A stretch of DNA of 64,000 nucleotides, from the NCBI RefSeq assembly GCF_900104085.1, contig NZ_FNLD01000001.1, forward strand, positions 723,048 through 787,047. Reading direction: 5' to 3'. Of this stretch, positions 54,863-64,000 are shown piece after piece; the stretch's first letter is position 1; each line of letters begins with the position of its first letter. This DNA comes from Pseudoxanthomonas sp. CF125. Its GTDB lineage: Bacteria > Pseudomonadota > Gammaproteobacteria > Xanthomonadales > Xanthomonadaceae. The notes beneath the pieces were generated by a model. It was not told the DNA's origin. It saw only the letters and a list, made by a program, of their open reading frames with translations, and did not search any database. The position numbers and the translations under genes are program-made.

Positions 54863-55114
54863 TCAACGCCCGCGGCCCTTCCAGGCCAATAGCCATGCGC
54901 CCAGCACGGGGATTGCGAAGATGACCGACTGGATTGGCAACTCTTCCTGCAGCGAATACCCATGCGACATGCCGGTACGCAGGTTCCACAACGTCGCCAG
55001 CAACCAGACAGCAGTGAATATCCAGGCGGTAGTGGTGCGTTTGGCGGGTTTGGTCAGCCACATGGCCAACGCCATGAACACCAGACCGGTCACGATGAAA
55101 ATAAGGGTACGCAT
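54863..55114 (-). CDS. Small hypothetical membrane protein
   Basis: An 83-residue protein with three hydrophobic segments: LIFIVTGLVFMALAMWL, TAWIFTAVWLLATLWNL and SVIFAIPVLGAWLLAW. GGGGAGTTGGCT right before the ATG supports this start, and the frame upstream does not look coding. No family recognised; the segment RTGMSHGYSLQEELPIQ is the most polar part. Same strand and close to ltrA. Confidence 0.75.
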   Translation of the reverse strand: MRTLIFIVTGLVFMALAMWLTKPAKRTTTAWIFTAVWLLATLWNLRTGMSHGYSLQEELPIQSVIFAIPVLGAWLLAWKGRGR

Positions 55115-55178
55115 AGCCAACTCCCCAGTTGAATGATCTCGTGGCGAACGATATCGGATTTCCTCTGCGACGGCTGAA

Positions 55179-56312
55179 TCAGCCCCCGCAGAATTTCTGA
55201 TAATCGATATAGCCCGGAAACGGCTTGCCCGGCGCGCAAACCACGCAATCGGGGTCCGGCCGCAAGCGCATTTCACGGAAGCGCATCGCCAGCGCATCGA
55301 ATTGCAGCAACCGACCGCTCAGCGGTTCGCCGATGCCCAGCAATAGCTTGATCGCTTCGTTGGCCTGCAGCAGCCCGATCACGCCGGGCAATACGCCCAG
55401 CACGCCGGCTTCGGCGCAATTGGGCGCGAACTCGGCCGCGGGCGGTTCCGGAAACAGGCAGCGGTAGCACGGCGCCTGCCCGCGATGGCGGCCGGCGTCG
55501 AACACGCTCACCTGCCCTTCGAAACGCTGCACCGCGCCGTACACCAGCGGCTTGCCCAATTTCACGCAGGCATCGTTGAGCAGATAGCGCACCGGAAAAT
55601 TGTCGGCGCCGTCTATCACCACATCCACATCCGCCAGCAGACGTTCGATGTTGCCGGCCACGACGCGTTCGGCGACCGCTTCGATCCGCGTGCGCGGATT
55701 CAAAGCCGAAAGCGCAATCTGGGCCGAGACCACCTTCGCTTCGCCTATCCGTGCTTCGGTATGCAGGATCTGGCGTTGCAGGTTGCTGCGGTCCACCACG
55801 TCGTCATCGGCGATGCGCAGATGGCCGATTCCCGCAGCGGCGAGATAGAACGCCGCTGGCGAACCCAGCCCGCCGGCGCCGATCATCAGCACCCGCGAAG
55901 CCTCGAGTTTGCGCTGGCCCTCCACACCCACTTCCTGCAGGCGCAAATGGCGCGAATAGCGGTCCATGAAATCGGCTTCATCGACATCCAACTGCGGTCT
56001 GACCACCGGCAGGCCTTCGGCCATCCAGCGCGTGGTACCGCCGGCGACGGAAGACAGATGCAGGTAACCGGCCTGACTGAGGAAGGTCGCCGCTTGCATC
56101 GAGCGAGCGCCGCTCTGGCAGATCAGCAGGATCTCCGTGGCGCGTTCGGGCACATGCAGGCCCGGATCAGCTTCGAGCTCGCCTTTGGCTATGCCCAGCG
56201 AACCTTCGGCCTGCCCGCCGGCGCGCTCGTGCGCTTCGCGGACATCGATCAGTACGGCGCCATGCCTCAGACGCTGCAGGGCTTGTGTGGGGGTGATTTC
56301 GGGAATGACCAT
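55179..56312 (-). CDS. moeB: MoeB/ThiF-type adenylyltransferase with N-terminal rhodanese domain
   Basis: A 377-residue fusion. Rhodanese domain at about 5-105 with VLIDVREAHERAGG and active Cys in LLICQSGARSMQA; E1-like domain at about 115-377 with LMIGAGGLGSPAAFYLA, DDDVVDRSNLQRQILH, DGADNFPVRYLLND and zinc cysteines in CYRCLFP and CVVCAPG. It adenylates the C-terminus of MoaD or ThiS; the fused rhodanese could supply sulfur. In the eukaryotic homologue the rhodanese is C-terminal, here it is first. ATG chosen to give MVIPEITPTQALQRL; it sits 141 bases after moeA on the same strand. Confidence 0.92.
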   Translation of the reverse strand: MVIPEITPTQALQRLRHGAVLIDVREAHERAGGQAEGSLGIAKGELEADPGLHVPERATEILLICQSGARSMQAATFLSQAGYLHLSSVAGGTTRWMAEGLPVVRPQLDVDEADFMDRYSRHLRLQEVGVEGQRKLEASRVLMIGAGGLGSPAAFYLAAAGIGHLRIADDDVVDRSNLQRQILHTEARIGEAKVVSAQIALSALNPRTRIEAVAERVVAGNIERLLADVDVVIDGADNFPVRYLLNDACVKLGKPLVYGAVQRFEGQVSVFDAGRHRGQAPCYRCLFPEPPAAEFAPNCAEAGVLGVLPGVIGLLQANEAIKLLLGIGEPLSGRLLQFDALAMRFREMRLRPDPDCVVCAPGKPFPGYIDYQKFCGG

Positions 56313-56358
56313 GATGGGATTATCGCGCTGTTTGCGCTTTCCTTCTCCCTCCGGTGTT

Positions 56359-56457
56359 GTAGGTCGACCCCGTATCAAGTACGGGGCAGGCTCTACGTGG
56401 CCGACGCTTTCCGGAGAGGAAGGGAGCACGTGCGTCGGGGGCGTAGCCCCGACCTAC
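56359..56457. repeat. GTAG REP element between moeA and moeB
   Basis: Outer arms GTAGGTC (56359-56365) and GACCTAC (56451-56457) bracket the element; the right end (56434-56457) is a full hairpin, GTCGGGGGCGTAGCCCCGAC. The right GTAG overlaps the moeA stop codon. The left hairpin is degenerate (CCCCGTA...TACGGGG). Confidence 0.8.
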
Positions 56458-57674
56458 GAATACGTCAGCACTTCGACGACGCTGCCTTCTTCGAATTCCT
56501 GCTTTCCTTCCCCCAACACGATCAACGCATCGCTTTCGGCCGCCGCACGCAGGCGGTGGGAGGCATCCGCACTGTTCGGCGCCACGCCAAGCACGCCGTC
56601 CTGTCCGTACTGCAGACGCCCGCGCAGGAACTCCAGGCGCTCGTGCGATTTATTCCACGGTGCAGAGAGCCGCGCGAAACGCTTCGCCCGCGGCTCCGCC
56701 CTGCCCTGCAAGCCGTCCAGCAACTGGCGCCCCAGGGTAAGAAAAGTGGCGAGCACCGAAACCGGATTGCCAGGCAAACCCAGAAACAGCGCCCGATCCA
56801 GATTTCCGAATAGCACCGGCATGCCCGGCTTCATTTTCACTTTCCAGAAATGGATCTCGCCCTGAGCGCCCAGCAGCGCGGGCAAGTGGTCTTTCTCGCC
56901 GGCCGAAACGCCGCCGCAGGTGATGACTAGGTCGAACGCCGAAGCCGCATCGCGCAGCGCGGTTTCGATGCGGACCGGATCGTCCGGCAAGGTCGGCCAG
57001 GCGACGGGTTCCAGCCCTTCCGCACGCAGCAGGCCCATCAGCAATTCGCGGTTGCTGTTGTAGATCTGCCCGGGAAGCAGCGGCAACCCCGGCTCCACCA
57101 GTTCATCGCCGGTAGTGAACACCGCGACCGTGGGCCGTTGCGAAACTTCTAGCTCGGCCGCGCCCAGCGCGGCCGCCAGACTGACGCACGCGGGAGACAG
57201 GACCGAGCCTGCCTGAAGCACCACGTCGCCGGCTCGCACGTCTTCGCCGGCGCTGCGGATGTCGGCACCAGCCGCCACGCCTGCCGGCACCGTCAGCAAG
57301 CCTTCGTGTTCGTGCGTCTCTTCCTTGATGACGACCGTATCGGCGCCTTCCGGAAGCGGCGCACCGGTGGTGATGCGAATGCATTGGCCGGACTGCAACG
57401 CCTGGTCCAGCAGCGGTCCTGCGAACTGCGCGCCGACGATGCGCAACTCCGTATCGTTTCCCGGATTCAAATCGGCATGGCGCAGCGCGAAGCCGTCCAT
57501 CCGGCTGTTGTCGAAAGCAGGCAGGTCGATGGGCGCGCTGAGGTCCTGCGCCAGGATGCGTCCGTCCACTCGTTTGATCGCGAGGCGTTCATGGCCGAGC
57601 CTACGCTCGGCCGCGACCCGCTCCACGATGCGCGAGGCATCGTCGTAACTGATGCGTGTGGGAAAGTCGCCCAT
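56454..57674 (-). CDS. moeA: Molybdopterin molybdenumtransferase
   Basis: A 406-residue enzyme inserting molybdate into adenylated molybdopterin. Domains I-IV are recognisable: PAFDNSRMDGFALRHAD near 53, IRITTGAPLPEGADTVVIKEET near 100, AVFTTGDELVEPG near 185, ITCGGVSAGEKDHLPALL near 250, KMKPGMPVLFG and FLGLPGNPVSVLATF near 290. The last codons are TAC TCG TAG, where TAG belongs to a REP element. It starts 23 bases after der ends. Confidence 0.95.
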   Translation of the reverse strand: MGDFPTRISYDDASRIVERVAAERRLGHERLAIKRVDGRILAQDLSAPIDLPAFDNSRMDGFALRHADLNPGNDTELRIVGAQFAGPLLDQALQSGQCIRITTGAPLPEGADTVVIKEETHEHEGLLTVPAGVAAGADIRSAGEDVRAGDVVLQAGSVLSPACVSLAAALGAAELEVSQRPTVAVFTTGDELVEPGLPLLPGQIYNSNRELLMGLLRAEGLEPVAWPTLPDDPVRIETALRDAASAFDLVITCGGVSAGEKDHLPALLGAQGEIHFWKVKMKPGMPVLFGNLDRALFLGLPGNPVSVLATFLTLGRQLLDGLQGRAEPRAKRFARLSAPWNKSHERLEFLRGRLQYGQDGVLGVAPNSADASHRLRAAAESDALIVLGEGKQEFEEGSVVEVLTYS

Positions 57675-57697
57675 CGTCGCGCCGCCGGATACGGCGC

Positions 57698-59098
57698 TTA
57701 CTTGCCGCGCTTGACGTGCCGGATCAGGCGGCGCTTCTTGGCCACCTGTTTGTCGGTCAGCACGTTCTTTTTGCCTTCGTAAGGATTCACCGAATCCTTG
57801 AAGATGAAGCGCACCGGCGTACCTACCATCTTGAAGCGCTTGCGGAAGAAGTTCTCCAGGTAGCGCTTGTAGGACTCCGGCAGCACCTTCAGACGGGTAC
57901 CGTGGACCACGAAGGTCGGCGGATTGAGGCCGGCGGGATGCGCGAACCGCAATTTCGGCGCGTGACCGCGCACCGCGGGCGGCGGATTGGTTTCATAGGC
58001 CACCTCCAGCGCCTTGGTCACTTCGCTGGTGCCGTGTTCCTTGGTAGCCGAGGCGTGCGCGCGGTGGATGGCGCGGAACAGTTCGCGCAGGCCGGAACCG
58101 TGCTTGGCGGAAATGCGCACGTTCTCTGCCCATTCCACGAAATTGAGCTTGCGCGAAAGCAGCGCTTCGGTTTGCTCGCGCTGATAGGTTTCCAGGCCGT
58201 CCCACTTGTTCACCGCGATCACCAGCGCGCGGCCGGCATCGAGGATGGCCCCCAGCACCGTCGCATCCTGGTCGGTCACCCCTTCGGTGGCGTCCAGCAT
58301 CAGCACCGCGACCTGGCATTGTTCGATCGACTGCAAGGTCTTGATGATGCTGAATATCTCGACGGCTTCCTCGACCTTCGATTTGCGCCGCAGGCCGGCG
58401 GTATCGACCAGGCGGTACTGGCGGCCGTCGCGTTCCATGTCCACGGCGATCGAATCGCGGGTGGTGCCCGGCACTTCCGAGGCGATCATGCGCTCCTCGC
58501 CCAGCAAGCGATTGAACAGCGTGGACTTGCCGACGTTGGGGCGGCCGACGAAAGCGATGCGCACGCGGGCCGGATCGTTGTCCAGCACTTCGGTCGTGCC
58601 TTCTTCCGGCAGCCTCGCGTGCACCTCTTCCAGCAACTCGTCGATGCCCTGGCGGTGCGCGGCCGATACGGTGATGACGTCGTTGAAGCCGTAGCGCGAA
58701 AATTCCGAGATCGCGGTGGATTCTTCCAGACCATCGATCTTGTTGATCACCAGCAGCGTGGGGCGCGAGGCCTTGCGCAGCCAGGCCAGGATGTCGTCGT
58801 CGAGTGTCGAGGCGCCTTCGCGGCCATCGACGATGAACAGGACCAGGTCCGCCTCTTCGGCCGCAGCCCGCGCCTGGCGCGCGGTGGCGCCGGCCAGGCC
58901 TTCCTCTTCGCCTGCGATGCCGCCGGTGTCCACCACCATGAACGGATTCTCTTCGTCCAGGCGGCAGATGCCGTAGTTGCGGTCGCGGGTCACCCCGGGC
59001 TGGTCGTGGACCAGCGCATCGCGGCTGCGCGTGAGTGCGTTGAAGAGCGTCGATTTACCCACGTTGGGGCGGCCGACCAGTGCGACGAGGGGAAGCAT
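57698..59098 (-). CDS. der: Ribosome assembly GTPase Der (EngA)
   Basis: A 466-residue protein with two tandem GTPase domains and a KH-like C-terminus, needed for 50S assembly. G1 motifs: [15 protein letters not shown] at residue 9 and [15 protein letters not shown] near 185; switch II DTGGIAG and DTAGLRR; NKID and NKWD specificity motifs; C-terminal [24 protein letters not shown]. The ATG giving [16 protein letters not shown] fits the family; the open 25 codons before it are within an intergenic repeat. Confidence 0.97.
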   Translation of the reverse strand: MLPLVALVGRPNVGKSTLFNALTRSRDALVHDQPGVTRDRNYGICRLDEENPFMVVDTGGIAGEEEGLAGATARQARAAAEEADLVLFIVDGREGASTLDDDILAWLRKASRPTLLVINKIDGLEESTAISEFSRYGFNDVITVSAAHRQGIDELLEEVHARLPEEGTTEVLDNDPARVRIAFVGRPNVGKSTLFNRLLGEERMIASEVPGTTRDSIAVDMERDGRQYRLVDTAGLRRKSKVEEAVEIFSIIKTLQSIEQCQVAVLMLDATEGVTDQDATVLGAILDAGRALVIAVNKWDGLETYQREQTEALLSRKLNFVEWAENVRISAKHGSGLRELFRAIHRAHASATKEHGTSEVTKALEVAYETNPPPAVRGHAPKLRFAHPAGLNPPTFVVHGTRLKVLPESYKRYLENFFRKRFKMVGTPVRFIFKDSVNPYEGKKNVLTDKQVAKKRRLIRHVKRGK

Positions 59099-59099
59099 A

Positions 59100-59262
59100 T
59101 GAAAGCCGGGAATGGAGAATTGAGAATCGGGAATGGAGACATCGGATTCCCAGACATGTCGATTATCCCCCATTTGGCTGGAGGAAATCGAAAATCAGCG
59201 ATGACAGGGACGCCAGAAGCGCAGCGCTTTGCCGATTCCCTGTTCTCGATTCCCTATTCCCG
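59100..59262. repeat. Inverted repeat in the bamB-der gap
   Basis: GGGAATGGAGAATTGAGAATCGGGAATGG near the left end and the inverted CGATTCCCTGTTCTCGATTCCC-type sequence near 59232-59262 form an imperfect long hairpin, a dispersed xanthomonad repeat class. No gene is seen here. Confidence 0.6.
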
Positions 59263-59264
59263 CC

Positions 59265-60434
59265 TCACTGCAGGCGGAATGCGGTCAATTCGCCTTCGAC
59301 GTTCTGCACCAGCAGGATCCCTTCCGCGACCACCGGCTTGGCGCGCACGGCCTTGCCGCCTGCCCGTTCGCGGGCCGCTTCTTCGCCGTTGTCCAGGCGC
59401 AGCCAGTGCACGTAGCCGTCGAAATCTCCGACCACCGCGTAATCGCCGTGCACGGTCGGCGCGGTCAGCGAGCGGCGGGCCAGGGTCACGTTGGACCACA
59501 TCGGCGCACCCGAACTCTTGTCCAGCGCCCAGACCGAACCGGCCGGATCGGCGACAATCACGCTGCTCGAGGACAGGCCCAGGCCGCCCGGTCCGCCGTT
59601 GTCGCGGCTCCACAGCGGACGGCCGCTGGGGCCGTCGATGGCGACCGTTTCCTTCTTGAAGCTGGTGGCGTAGACCGTGGTGTTGTCGAGCACGGCGGCG
59701 CCATCGACATCGGCCATGCGTTCCAGTTCGGTGCGCCCTTCGGGCACGCCGATTATCTGATTCCACAGCGGACGCCCATCGTTCAAGCCCATGGCCGAAA
59801 GCGTGCCGTCGTCGTTGCCGACGAACACCACGCCCGGACCCAGAGTCACCGGCGCATTGCCACGAACGGTCAGGCTGGGAAGATCATGATTGGAGAACCA
59901 GCGGCGTTCGCCGGTGGCCGCATCGAAAGCCGAGACGCGGCCATCGTTGGACCGTACCAGCACCAGACCCTGTCCTATGGTGGGTGCCGCGATCACTTCG
60001 TTGGGCACCTTGGCCTGCCACTTCTCCGCACCGGTGGCCGCATCCAGTGCGATCACCTTGCCGTCCAGCGAACCGATCACCACCAGTCCGTCGCCAGCGC
60101 CAGGACCACCCGACAGCCTTTCTTCGGACTTGTATTCCCACACGCCCTTTCCAGACTGCAGATCGAAAGCGCGTACGCCGCCTTTGACGGCCGCAGCATA
60201 GACGCGGCCATCCGCGACCGCAGGACCCTGATTCACGCCCAGGCGCTCTTCGCCCTTGCCCGCGTTGGCGCTCCACAATTTGGAAACGGTGGCGGTAGCG
60301 GTGAAATCGACCAGCTCGGCCGGCTCGGTAGGCTTGCCGTCGTCTTTCTTGTCTTTGCTGAACCAGCCTTTGACCGTGCTGCAGCCCGACAGCACCATCG
60401 CCAGGACCATGATCGCCATAATGCGTTTGAACAT
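59265..60434 (-). CDS. bamB: Outer membrane assembly lipoprotein BamB
   Basis: A 389-residue lipoprotein and beta-propeller scaffold of the BAM complex. MFKRIMAIMVLAMVLSGCSTV is a lipoprotein signal with lipobox LSGC; WD/PQQ-like repeats follow, such as VRAFDLQSGKGVWEYKSE, VIALDAATGAEKWQAKV and VSAFDAATGERRWFSN. Start at MFKRI chosen for GAGGCCGG nine bases upstream; an ATG five codons earlier overlaps the yfgM stop. Same strand as yfgM and der. Confidence 0.95.
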   Translation of the reverse strand: MFKRIMAIMVLAMVLSGCSTVKGWFSKDKKDDGKPTEPAELVDFTATATVSKLWSANAGKGEERLGVNQGPAVADGRVYAAAVKGGVRAFDLQSGKGVWEYKSEERLSGGPGAGDGLVVIGSLDGKVIALDAATGAEKWQAKVPNEVIAAPTIGQGLVLVRSNDGRVSAFDAATGERRWFSNHDLPSLTVRGNAPVTLGPGVVFVGNDDGTLSAMGLNDGRPLWNQIIGVPEGRTELERMADVDGAAVLDNTTVYATSFKKETVAIDGPSGRPLWSRDNGGPGGLGLSSSSVIVADPAGSVWALDKSSGAPMWSNVTLARRSLTAPTVHGDYAVVGDFDGYVHWLRLDNGEEAARERAGGKAVRAKPVVAEGILLVQNVEGELTAFRLQ

Positions 60435-60448
60435 GAAAACCGGCCTCA

Positions 60449-61081
60449 TCAAGTTGGCTGCGCTGTCTTGGGCGGCGTACCGCCCAGGTCGCTGAGTTTC
60501 AGCTCGACCAGGCGACGTTGCGGCGCAGCCACATCCATCCCGGTGAGAGCCTTCAAATAAGTGTCGCGCGCTTCGTCGCGCTTGCCTGCGGCCAGCAACG
60601 CGTCGCCGCGTGCCTCCAGGCTGGCGCTGTCGGTGGCGTCGCCCAGGACTTTCAAGGCCTCTTCGCCCTTGCCTGCATCGGTCAGCAATTTGGCAAGGCG
60701 AAGGTCGACCAGCGATTGCAGGGTCGGGTCAGCCTTGATGCCGCGCAGAGTGGCTATCGCCGCTTCGGCCTGGCCGGCGTCGACCTGGGCCTTGGCCAGC
60801 CGCAACGCGGCCAGATTCGCATACGCATTGCCGCTTTTCAGCTTGCCGACTTCGGCCTGGGCTTTCTTGAGATCGGCCGCGCCTATGCTGTCCAGCGCAG
60901 ACTGATAGCTAACGTTGGCCTGCTCGGCTTGCTGGATCTGGTGCTTCTGCCACCACTGCCAGCCAAAAATCACCGCGAGTCCCAAGGCTATGCCGCCGAT
61001 CAATCCGGCGCCGTTGTTTTTCAGCCAATTGCGGACGCGCTCGCTTTGTTCGTGCTCATCGAGCAGATCGTCGATCGCCAT
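60449..61081 (-). CDS. yfgM: YfgM-like tetratricopeptide protein
   Basis: A 210-residue inner-membrane protein facing the periplasm. MAIDDLLDEHEQSERVRNWLKNNG, a single helix GLIGGIALGLAVIFGWQWW at about 26-45, then TPR repeats. In E. coli it binds the SecYEG translocon with PpiD and helps outer-membrane protein folding. Adjacent to bamB, consistent with that role. Confidence 0.9.
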   Translation of the reverse strand: MAIDDLLDEHEQSERVRNWLKNNGAGLIGGIALGLAVIFGWQWWQKHQIQQAEQANVSYQSALDSIGAADLKKAQAEVGKLKSGNAYANLAALRLAKAQVDAGQAEAAIATLRGIKADPTLQSLVDLRLAKLLTDAGKGEEALKVLGDATDSASLEARGDALLAAGKRDEARDTYLKALTGMDVAAPQRRLVELKLSDLGGTPPKTAQPT

Positions 61082-61171
61082 GCGTACTCTCGCCCCGTCT
61101 AGGCGGGGTCTTCGGTTCGGGGTTGGACGGAATTGTCTGTTGGGAATTATCTGTTGGAGCCCGTGCGCAGG

Positions 61172-62011
61172 TCAGTTGGCGACCGGCGCAAGGGAACCGT
61201 CAGAGGATACCGCAAAGCGCGCAATGTTCGCTCGCTTGTACGGCGTCAGGTCCACCGTACTACCCGCTTGCTGAACCTCGACCGCCGCTGCGTTGCCCAG
61301 CACGACGCGCCCCACTTCCCCATTGCGGAAACTACGTTCCTCGCCGGCCTTGAGCAGGCCGTGTTCGAGGTTGACGCCGCCCGGGGCGTCGATCTGCACC
61401 CAACTGTCGCCAGTCATGCGCAGGGTCAGTCCGCTACCGCCGTTGCGCGGCAGTGGCGTCAGCGATGCGACATAAGGAGCGGCCTGTGCACCGACAACGG
61501 CTGGCGCCTTGCCGGCGGCGGCGGCGCTCTGGTCGATCGACGCCGCTGGCGCCGGCACGACATCCAGCGAAGCGGTGGCCTGGGACGAACCTTGACCCAG
61601 GTGCGATTGGGTGGCCACCCAGACCGGCACCGCGATCGCTGCCGTGATGACTACATAGACCGCGCGACGTGCGACGCTTTCCAGCACGCGCTGATAGCGG
61701 GGCGTATGGCTGTGGCTGACCAACTCGGCCGGGCGCACGCCCTGCAGGTCGGCACGCTCCAGATACGGCTCGATATCGATCTTGAGCAATTTGGCGTAAC
61801 TGCGCAGCTGGCCGCGCAGGAACACCGGCGCGCCCAGAACCTGCCAGTTCTCCTCTTCCAGCGCCTGCACTACGCGGACAGGCATTTTCAACTGGCTGCC
61901 TACCTCCTGCAGGCTCAGTCCCGCACGCTCGCGCGCCTGGCGCAGGGCGGGCCCGCAGCCTTCGGCATAACGACCCGCAGACGTCGGGTCCAGTGGTGTC
62001 TGGTCAGTCAT
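61172..62011 (-). CDS. rodZ: Cytoskeletal protein RodZ
   Basis: A 279-residue bitopic protein linking MreB to the elongation machinery. HTH_25 domain at about 20-90 (LRQARERAGLSLQEVGSQLKM, APVFLRGQLRSYAKLLKID), transmembrane helix AVYVVITAAIAVPVWVA at about 117-133, and a periplasmic DUF4115 domain with SWVQIDAPGGVNLEHGLLKAG. Start codon overlaps the pilF stop by four bases. The genes ispG and hisS, often found next in gammaproteobacteria, are not here. Confidence 0.93.
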   Translation of the reverse strand: MTDQTPLDPTSAGRYAEGCGPALRQARERAGLSLQEVGSQLKMPVRVVQALEEENWQVLGAPVFLRGQLRSYAKLLKIDIEPYLERADLQGVRPAELVSHSHTPRYQRVLESVARRAVYVVITAAIAVPVWVATQSHLGQGSSQATASLDVVPAPAASIDQSAAAAGKAPAVVGAQAAPYVASLTPLPRNGGSGLTLRMTGDSWVQIDAPGGVNLEHGLLKAGEERSFRNGEVGRVVLGNAAAVEVQQAGSTVDLTPYKRANIARFAVSSDGSLAPVAN

Positions 62012-62820
62012 GGCCTTGTTTTTCCCCAGGGGTCCGCGGTAACCACATCGGGGAACTCCGCCCGTAACCGCTGAACATATCGGCTGGCGGCGGCCTTGTC
62101 GCCCAGCTTTTCTTCTATACCAGCCGCCAGTTGTAGCACGGCTGCGTCGGCGGGTGCAGCAGCCAATCTTCGTTCTGTGAAGGCCCTCGCTTCAAAATAG
62201 CGACCCTGGCGGTATTCGCTCTCGGCCAGGGAGACCAGCGCATAGGCATTTTGCGGGGCGATCGCAAGCGCTTTGCGCAGATCGCGGTCGGCGCGTTCGT
62301 ACTGGCCGGTCTTGAGCGCGCAACCGCCTGCGTTGGCCAAGGCCGACTCCGGGGTACGGTAATCCGGCGCCGCGAGGGCCCGGTCGAACCAGACCAGGGA
62401 CTCGGCCGGAAAGCCATTCCCGCACAGCCAGGCTCCGTAATTGTTGAGCGCTCCGCCCTTCTTGGGTGCCGCCTCGGCCGCTCGTTTGAAGTATTGGCCG
62501 GCCTGGGTGCTGGCCCCCTTCTTGTCGGCGATGACGGCCAGCAGTGTCAATGCGTCGGCCGAGGAAGGGTTGGCCTTCAGCGCCGCAGCGGCTTCGATTT
62601 CGGCCGTCTTGAGGTCGCCGGCGCTCAGCCGTTGTTCGGCCAGGCTCAGCCTGCGCTGCGCCGCCATCCGCTTGGTGGTCTTGGCATCATCGACGACATG
62701 GTAATCGGGGGCTACGTATTCGGCGCGCTGCTCCTTCATGGCAGGCTCCATGAAGGCCCGGCATGCGGTCAGCAGCGGCAATAGCATCAGTACAGCGAAT
62801 GCAGCGCTACGCAGCCGCAT
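62008..62820 (-). CDS. pilF: Type IV pilus assembly lipoprotein PilF (PilW)
   Basis: A 270-residue TPR lipoprotein. Signal and lipobox [20 protein letters not shown]; six TPR units such as [21 protein letters not shown] and [20 protein letters not shown]. It pilots the PilQ secretin to the outer membrane. The ATG lies within the end of rlmN (14-base overlap), so the gene is coupled to rlmN and to rodZ downstream. Confidence 0.93.
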   Translation of the reverse strand: MRLRSAAFAVLMLLPLLTACRAFMEPAMKEQRAEYVAPDYHVVDDAKTTKRMAAQRRLSLAEQRLSAGDLKTAEIEAAAALKANPSSADALTLLAVIADKKGASTQAGQYFKRAAEAAPKKGGALNNYGAWLCGNGFPAESLVWFDRALAAPDYRTPESALANAGGCALKTGQYERADRDLRKALAIAPQNAYALVSLAESEYRQGRYFEARAFTERRLAAAPADAAVLQLAAGIEEKLGDKAAASRYVQRLRAEFPDVVTADPWGKTRP

Positions 62821-63961
62821 CGTCGATCCCTTGCGACTGCAGATGCAGGCGGAACTCGGCCTGGCGCCGCGTGCGGTCGACCACCTGCCCCTTCAACTGA
62901 CCGCAGGCCGCATCGATATCGTCGCCGCGCGTACGCCGGACCATGGTGAGCACTTGCGAATCCAGCAGGATCTTCTGGAAAGCCCGGATGTCCGCATCGG
63001 TACTGCGCTCGTAGCGCGTGCCGGGGAACGGGTTGAACGGAATCAGGTTGACCTTGCCCGCATCCTTCGATTGCACAGTGTTGTCGAACTGGCGCATCAG
63101 GCGCGCCAGTTCGCGCGCGTGCTGGGGCTGATCGTTGACGCCACGCATCATGGTGTATTCGAAAGTCACCGAATCGCGTTTCTTGTTGTGCTGCACGTAG
63201 CGCGCGCAGGCGGCCATCAATTCGGCGATCGGATATTTCTTGTTCAACGGAACCAGTTCGGTGCGCAGCTCGTCGTTGGCCGCATGCAGCGACACCGCCA
63301 GCGATACATCGGATTCGACCGAAAGACGGTCGATCATCGGCACCATGCCCGCGGTGGAAAGCGTCACGCGCTTGTTGGCCAGACCGTAGCCCAGATCGTC
63401 GCGCATCACGCTCATGGCGCGCACGACGTTGTCGAAATTCATCAACGGCTCGCCCATGCCCATCATCACCACGTTGGTGAGCTTGCGCTGCAGGTGCGGC
63501 ACGTTGCCCAGGTGGCGCGCGGCCACCCAGACCTGGCCGATGATCTCGGCGGTGGAAAGATTGCGATTGAAACCCTGGGTGGCGGTGGAGCAGAACTGGC
63601 AGTTGAGCGCGCAACCCACCTGCGAAGACACGCAGAGCGTGCCGCGGCCCTTGTCCGGAATGAACACGGTTTCGATGGAATTCTTGCCGTCCATGCCCAG
63701 CAGCCACTTGTGGGTGCCGTCGCTGGAAGGCTTTTCGAACTGTATTTGCGGAACCACGACCTCGGCGTGCTGCTGGAGCTTGGCGCGCAGCGCCTTGCCG
63801 AGGTCGGTCATGGCATCGAAATCGGTGACATAACGGTGATGTATCCACTTCATCACCTGGTGGGCGCGATAACGCTGCTCGCCGAGCGTGTCGGCGAAGA
63901 AGCGCTCCAGGCCCTCGCGATCGAGGTTGAGCAAGTTCTGTTTCTTGACGACCTCGTTCAC
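62807..63961 (-). CDS. rlmN: Dual-specificity 23S rRNA/tRNA adenine C2 methyltransferase RlmN
   Basis: A 384-residue radical SAM enzyme methylating A2503 of 23S rRNA and A37 of some tRNAs. The [4Fe-4S] cysteines are in [22 protein letters not shown] (spaced as CxxxCxxC); [15 protein letters not shown] and [18 protein letters not shown] follow; a C-terminal catalytic Cys lies in [12 protein letters not shown]. The start is GTG; no in-frame ATG precedes it after the ndk stop. It lies 9 bases after ndk. Confidence 0.95.
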   Translation of the reverse strand: MNEVVKKQNLLNLDREGLERFFADTLGEQRYRAHQVMKWIHHRYVTDFDAMTDLGKALRAKLQQHAEVVVPQIQFEKPSSDGTHKWLLGMDGKNSIETVFIPDKGRGTLCVSSQVGCALNCQFCSTATQGFNRNLSTAEIIGQVWVAARHLGNVPHLQRKLTNVVMMGMGEPLMNFDNVVRAMSVMRDDLGYGLANKRVTLSTAGMVPMIDRLSVESDVSLAVSLHAANDELRTELVPLNKKYPIAELMAACARYVQHNKKRDSVTFEYTMMRGVNDQPQHARELARLMRQFDNTVQSKDAGKVNLIPFNPFPGTRYERSTDADIRAFQKILLDSQVLTMVRRTRGDDIDAACGQLKGQVVDRTRRQAEFRLHLQSQGIDDAAA

Positions 63962-63970
63962 GTCATCGAC

Positions 63971-64000
63971 TCAGCGCGAGACCACTTCGGTCGCGGCGAA
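63971..64000 (-). CDS. ndk: Nucleoside diphosphate kinase, last nine codons only
   Basis: The minus strand at the right edge reads FAATEVVSR then TGA, the ending I know for xanthomonad nucleoside diphosphate kinase, and ndk is the usual gene upstream of rlmN. Only the 3' end is in view, so the call rests on nine residues plus gene order. Confidence 0.65.
   Translation of the reverse strand, partial: FAATEVVSR

Overview
The window is high-GC bacterial DNA from a gammaproteobacterium of the Xanthomonadaceae, probably Xanthomonas, Pseudoxanthomonas or a close relative. Support comes from the outer-membrane/TonB lifestyle without SusD partners, paired REP hairpins with a GTAG head, an integron attC site of the Xanthomonas type, and the conserved order ndk-rlmN-pilF-rodZ-yfgM-bamB-der. 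The genus is inference; there is no rRNA here.

Region 1 (1-27540) is a glycan utilisation island aimed at N-glycans and mannosylated glycans. It holds two TonB-dependent receptors, three GH92 alpha-mannosidases, a GH20 beta-N-acetylhexosaminidase, a GH29 alpha-L-fucosidase, a Tat-exported aspartylglucosaminidase (cuts GlcNAc-Asn), a decayed GH47 alpha-mannosidase, a LacI-type regulator, a FucP/GluP-type sugar transporter, and an intracellular mannose route (AGE-family mannose isomerase, PfkB fructokinase) plus a glucokinase. Six sites with consensus TTrGATCGdtCyAA lie before the receptors, the GH92 genes and lacI and may define one regulon. One GH92 has Gln where the catalytic acid Glu should be, as in the known mannosyl-phosphate-cleaving GH92 subgroup. 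This is the most interesting enzyme in the window.

Region 2 (27800-39110) is mixed accessory metabolism: a DsbA-like protein with a peroxiredoxin, an ECF42-type sigma factor with its DGPF protein, YceI, a glutathione transferase, and a probable acyl-CoA catabolic operon (phosphotransferase, acyl-CoA dehydrogenase, two SDRs). That operon diverges from an IclR regulator whose 3' end looks replaced. Next to it sits a lone integron gene cassette with an attC site and a core site, with no integrase in view.

Region 3 (39150-64000) is conserved chromosome: tRNA-Ala and tRNA-Glu, ppsR/ppsA, mscS, orn, tadA, guaA, guaB, folD, a KefB-type antiporter, an LtrA protein, a rhodanese-MoeB fusion, moeA, der, bamB, yfgM, rodZ, pilF, rlmN and the last codons of ndk. 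Its intergenic gaps carry GTAG REP pairs and other inverted repeats.

How the island may work (inference): receptors import oligosaccharides or glycopeptides; periplasmic GH29, GH92, GH20 and aspartylglucosaminidase dismantle them; the MFS carrier takes up monosaccharides; mannose is isomerised to fructose and phosphorylated; a LacI protein senses an intermediate.
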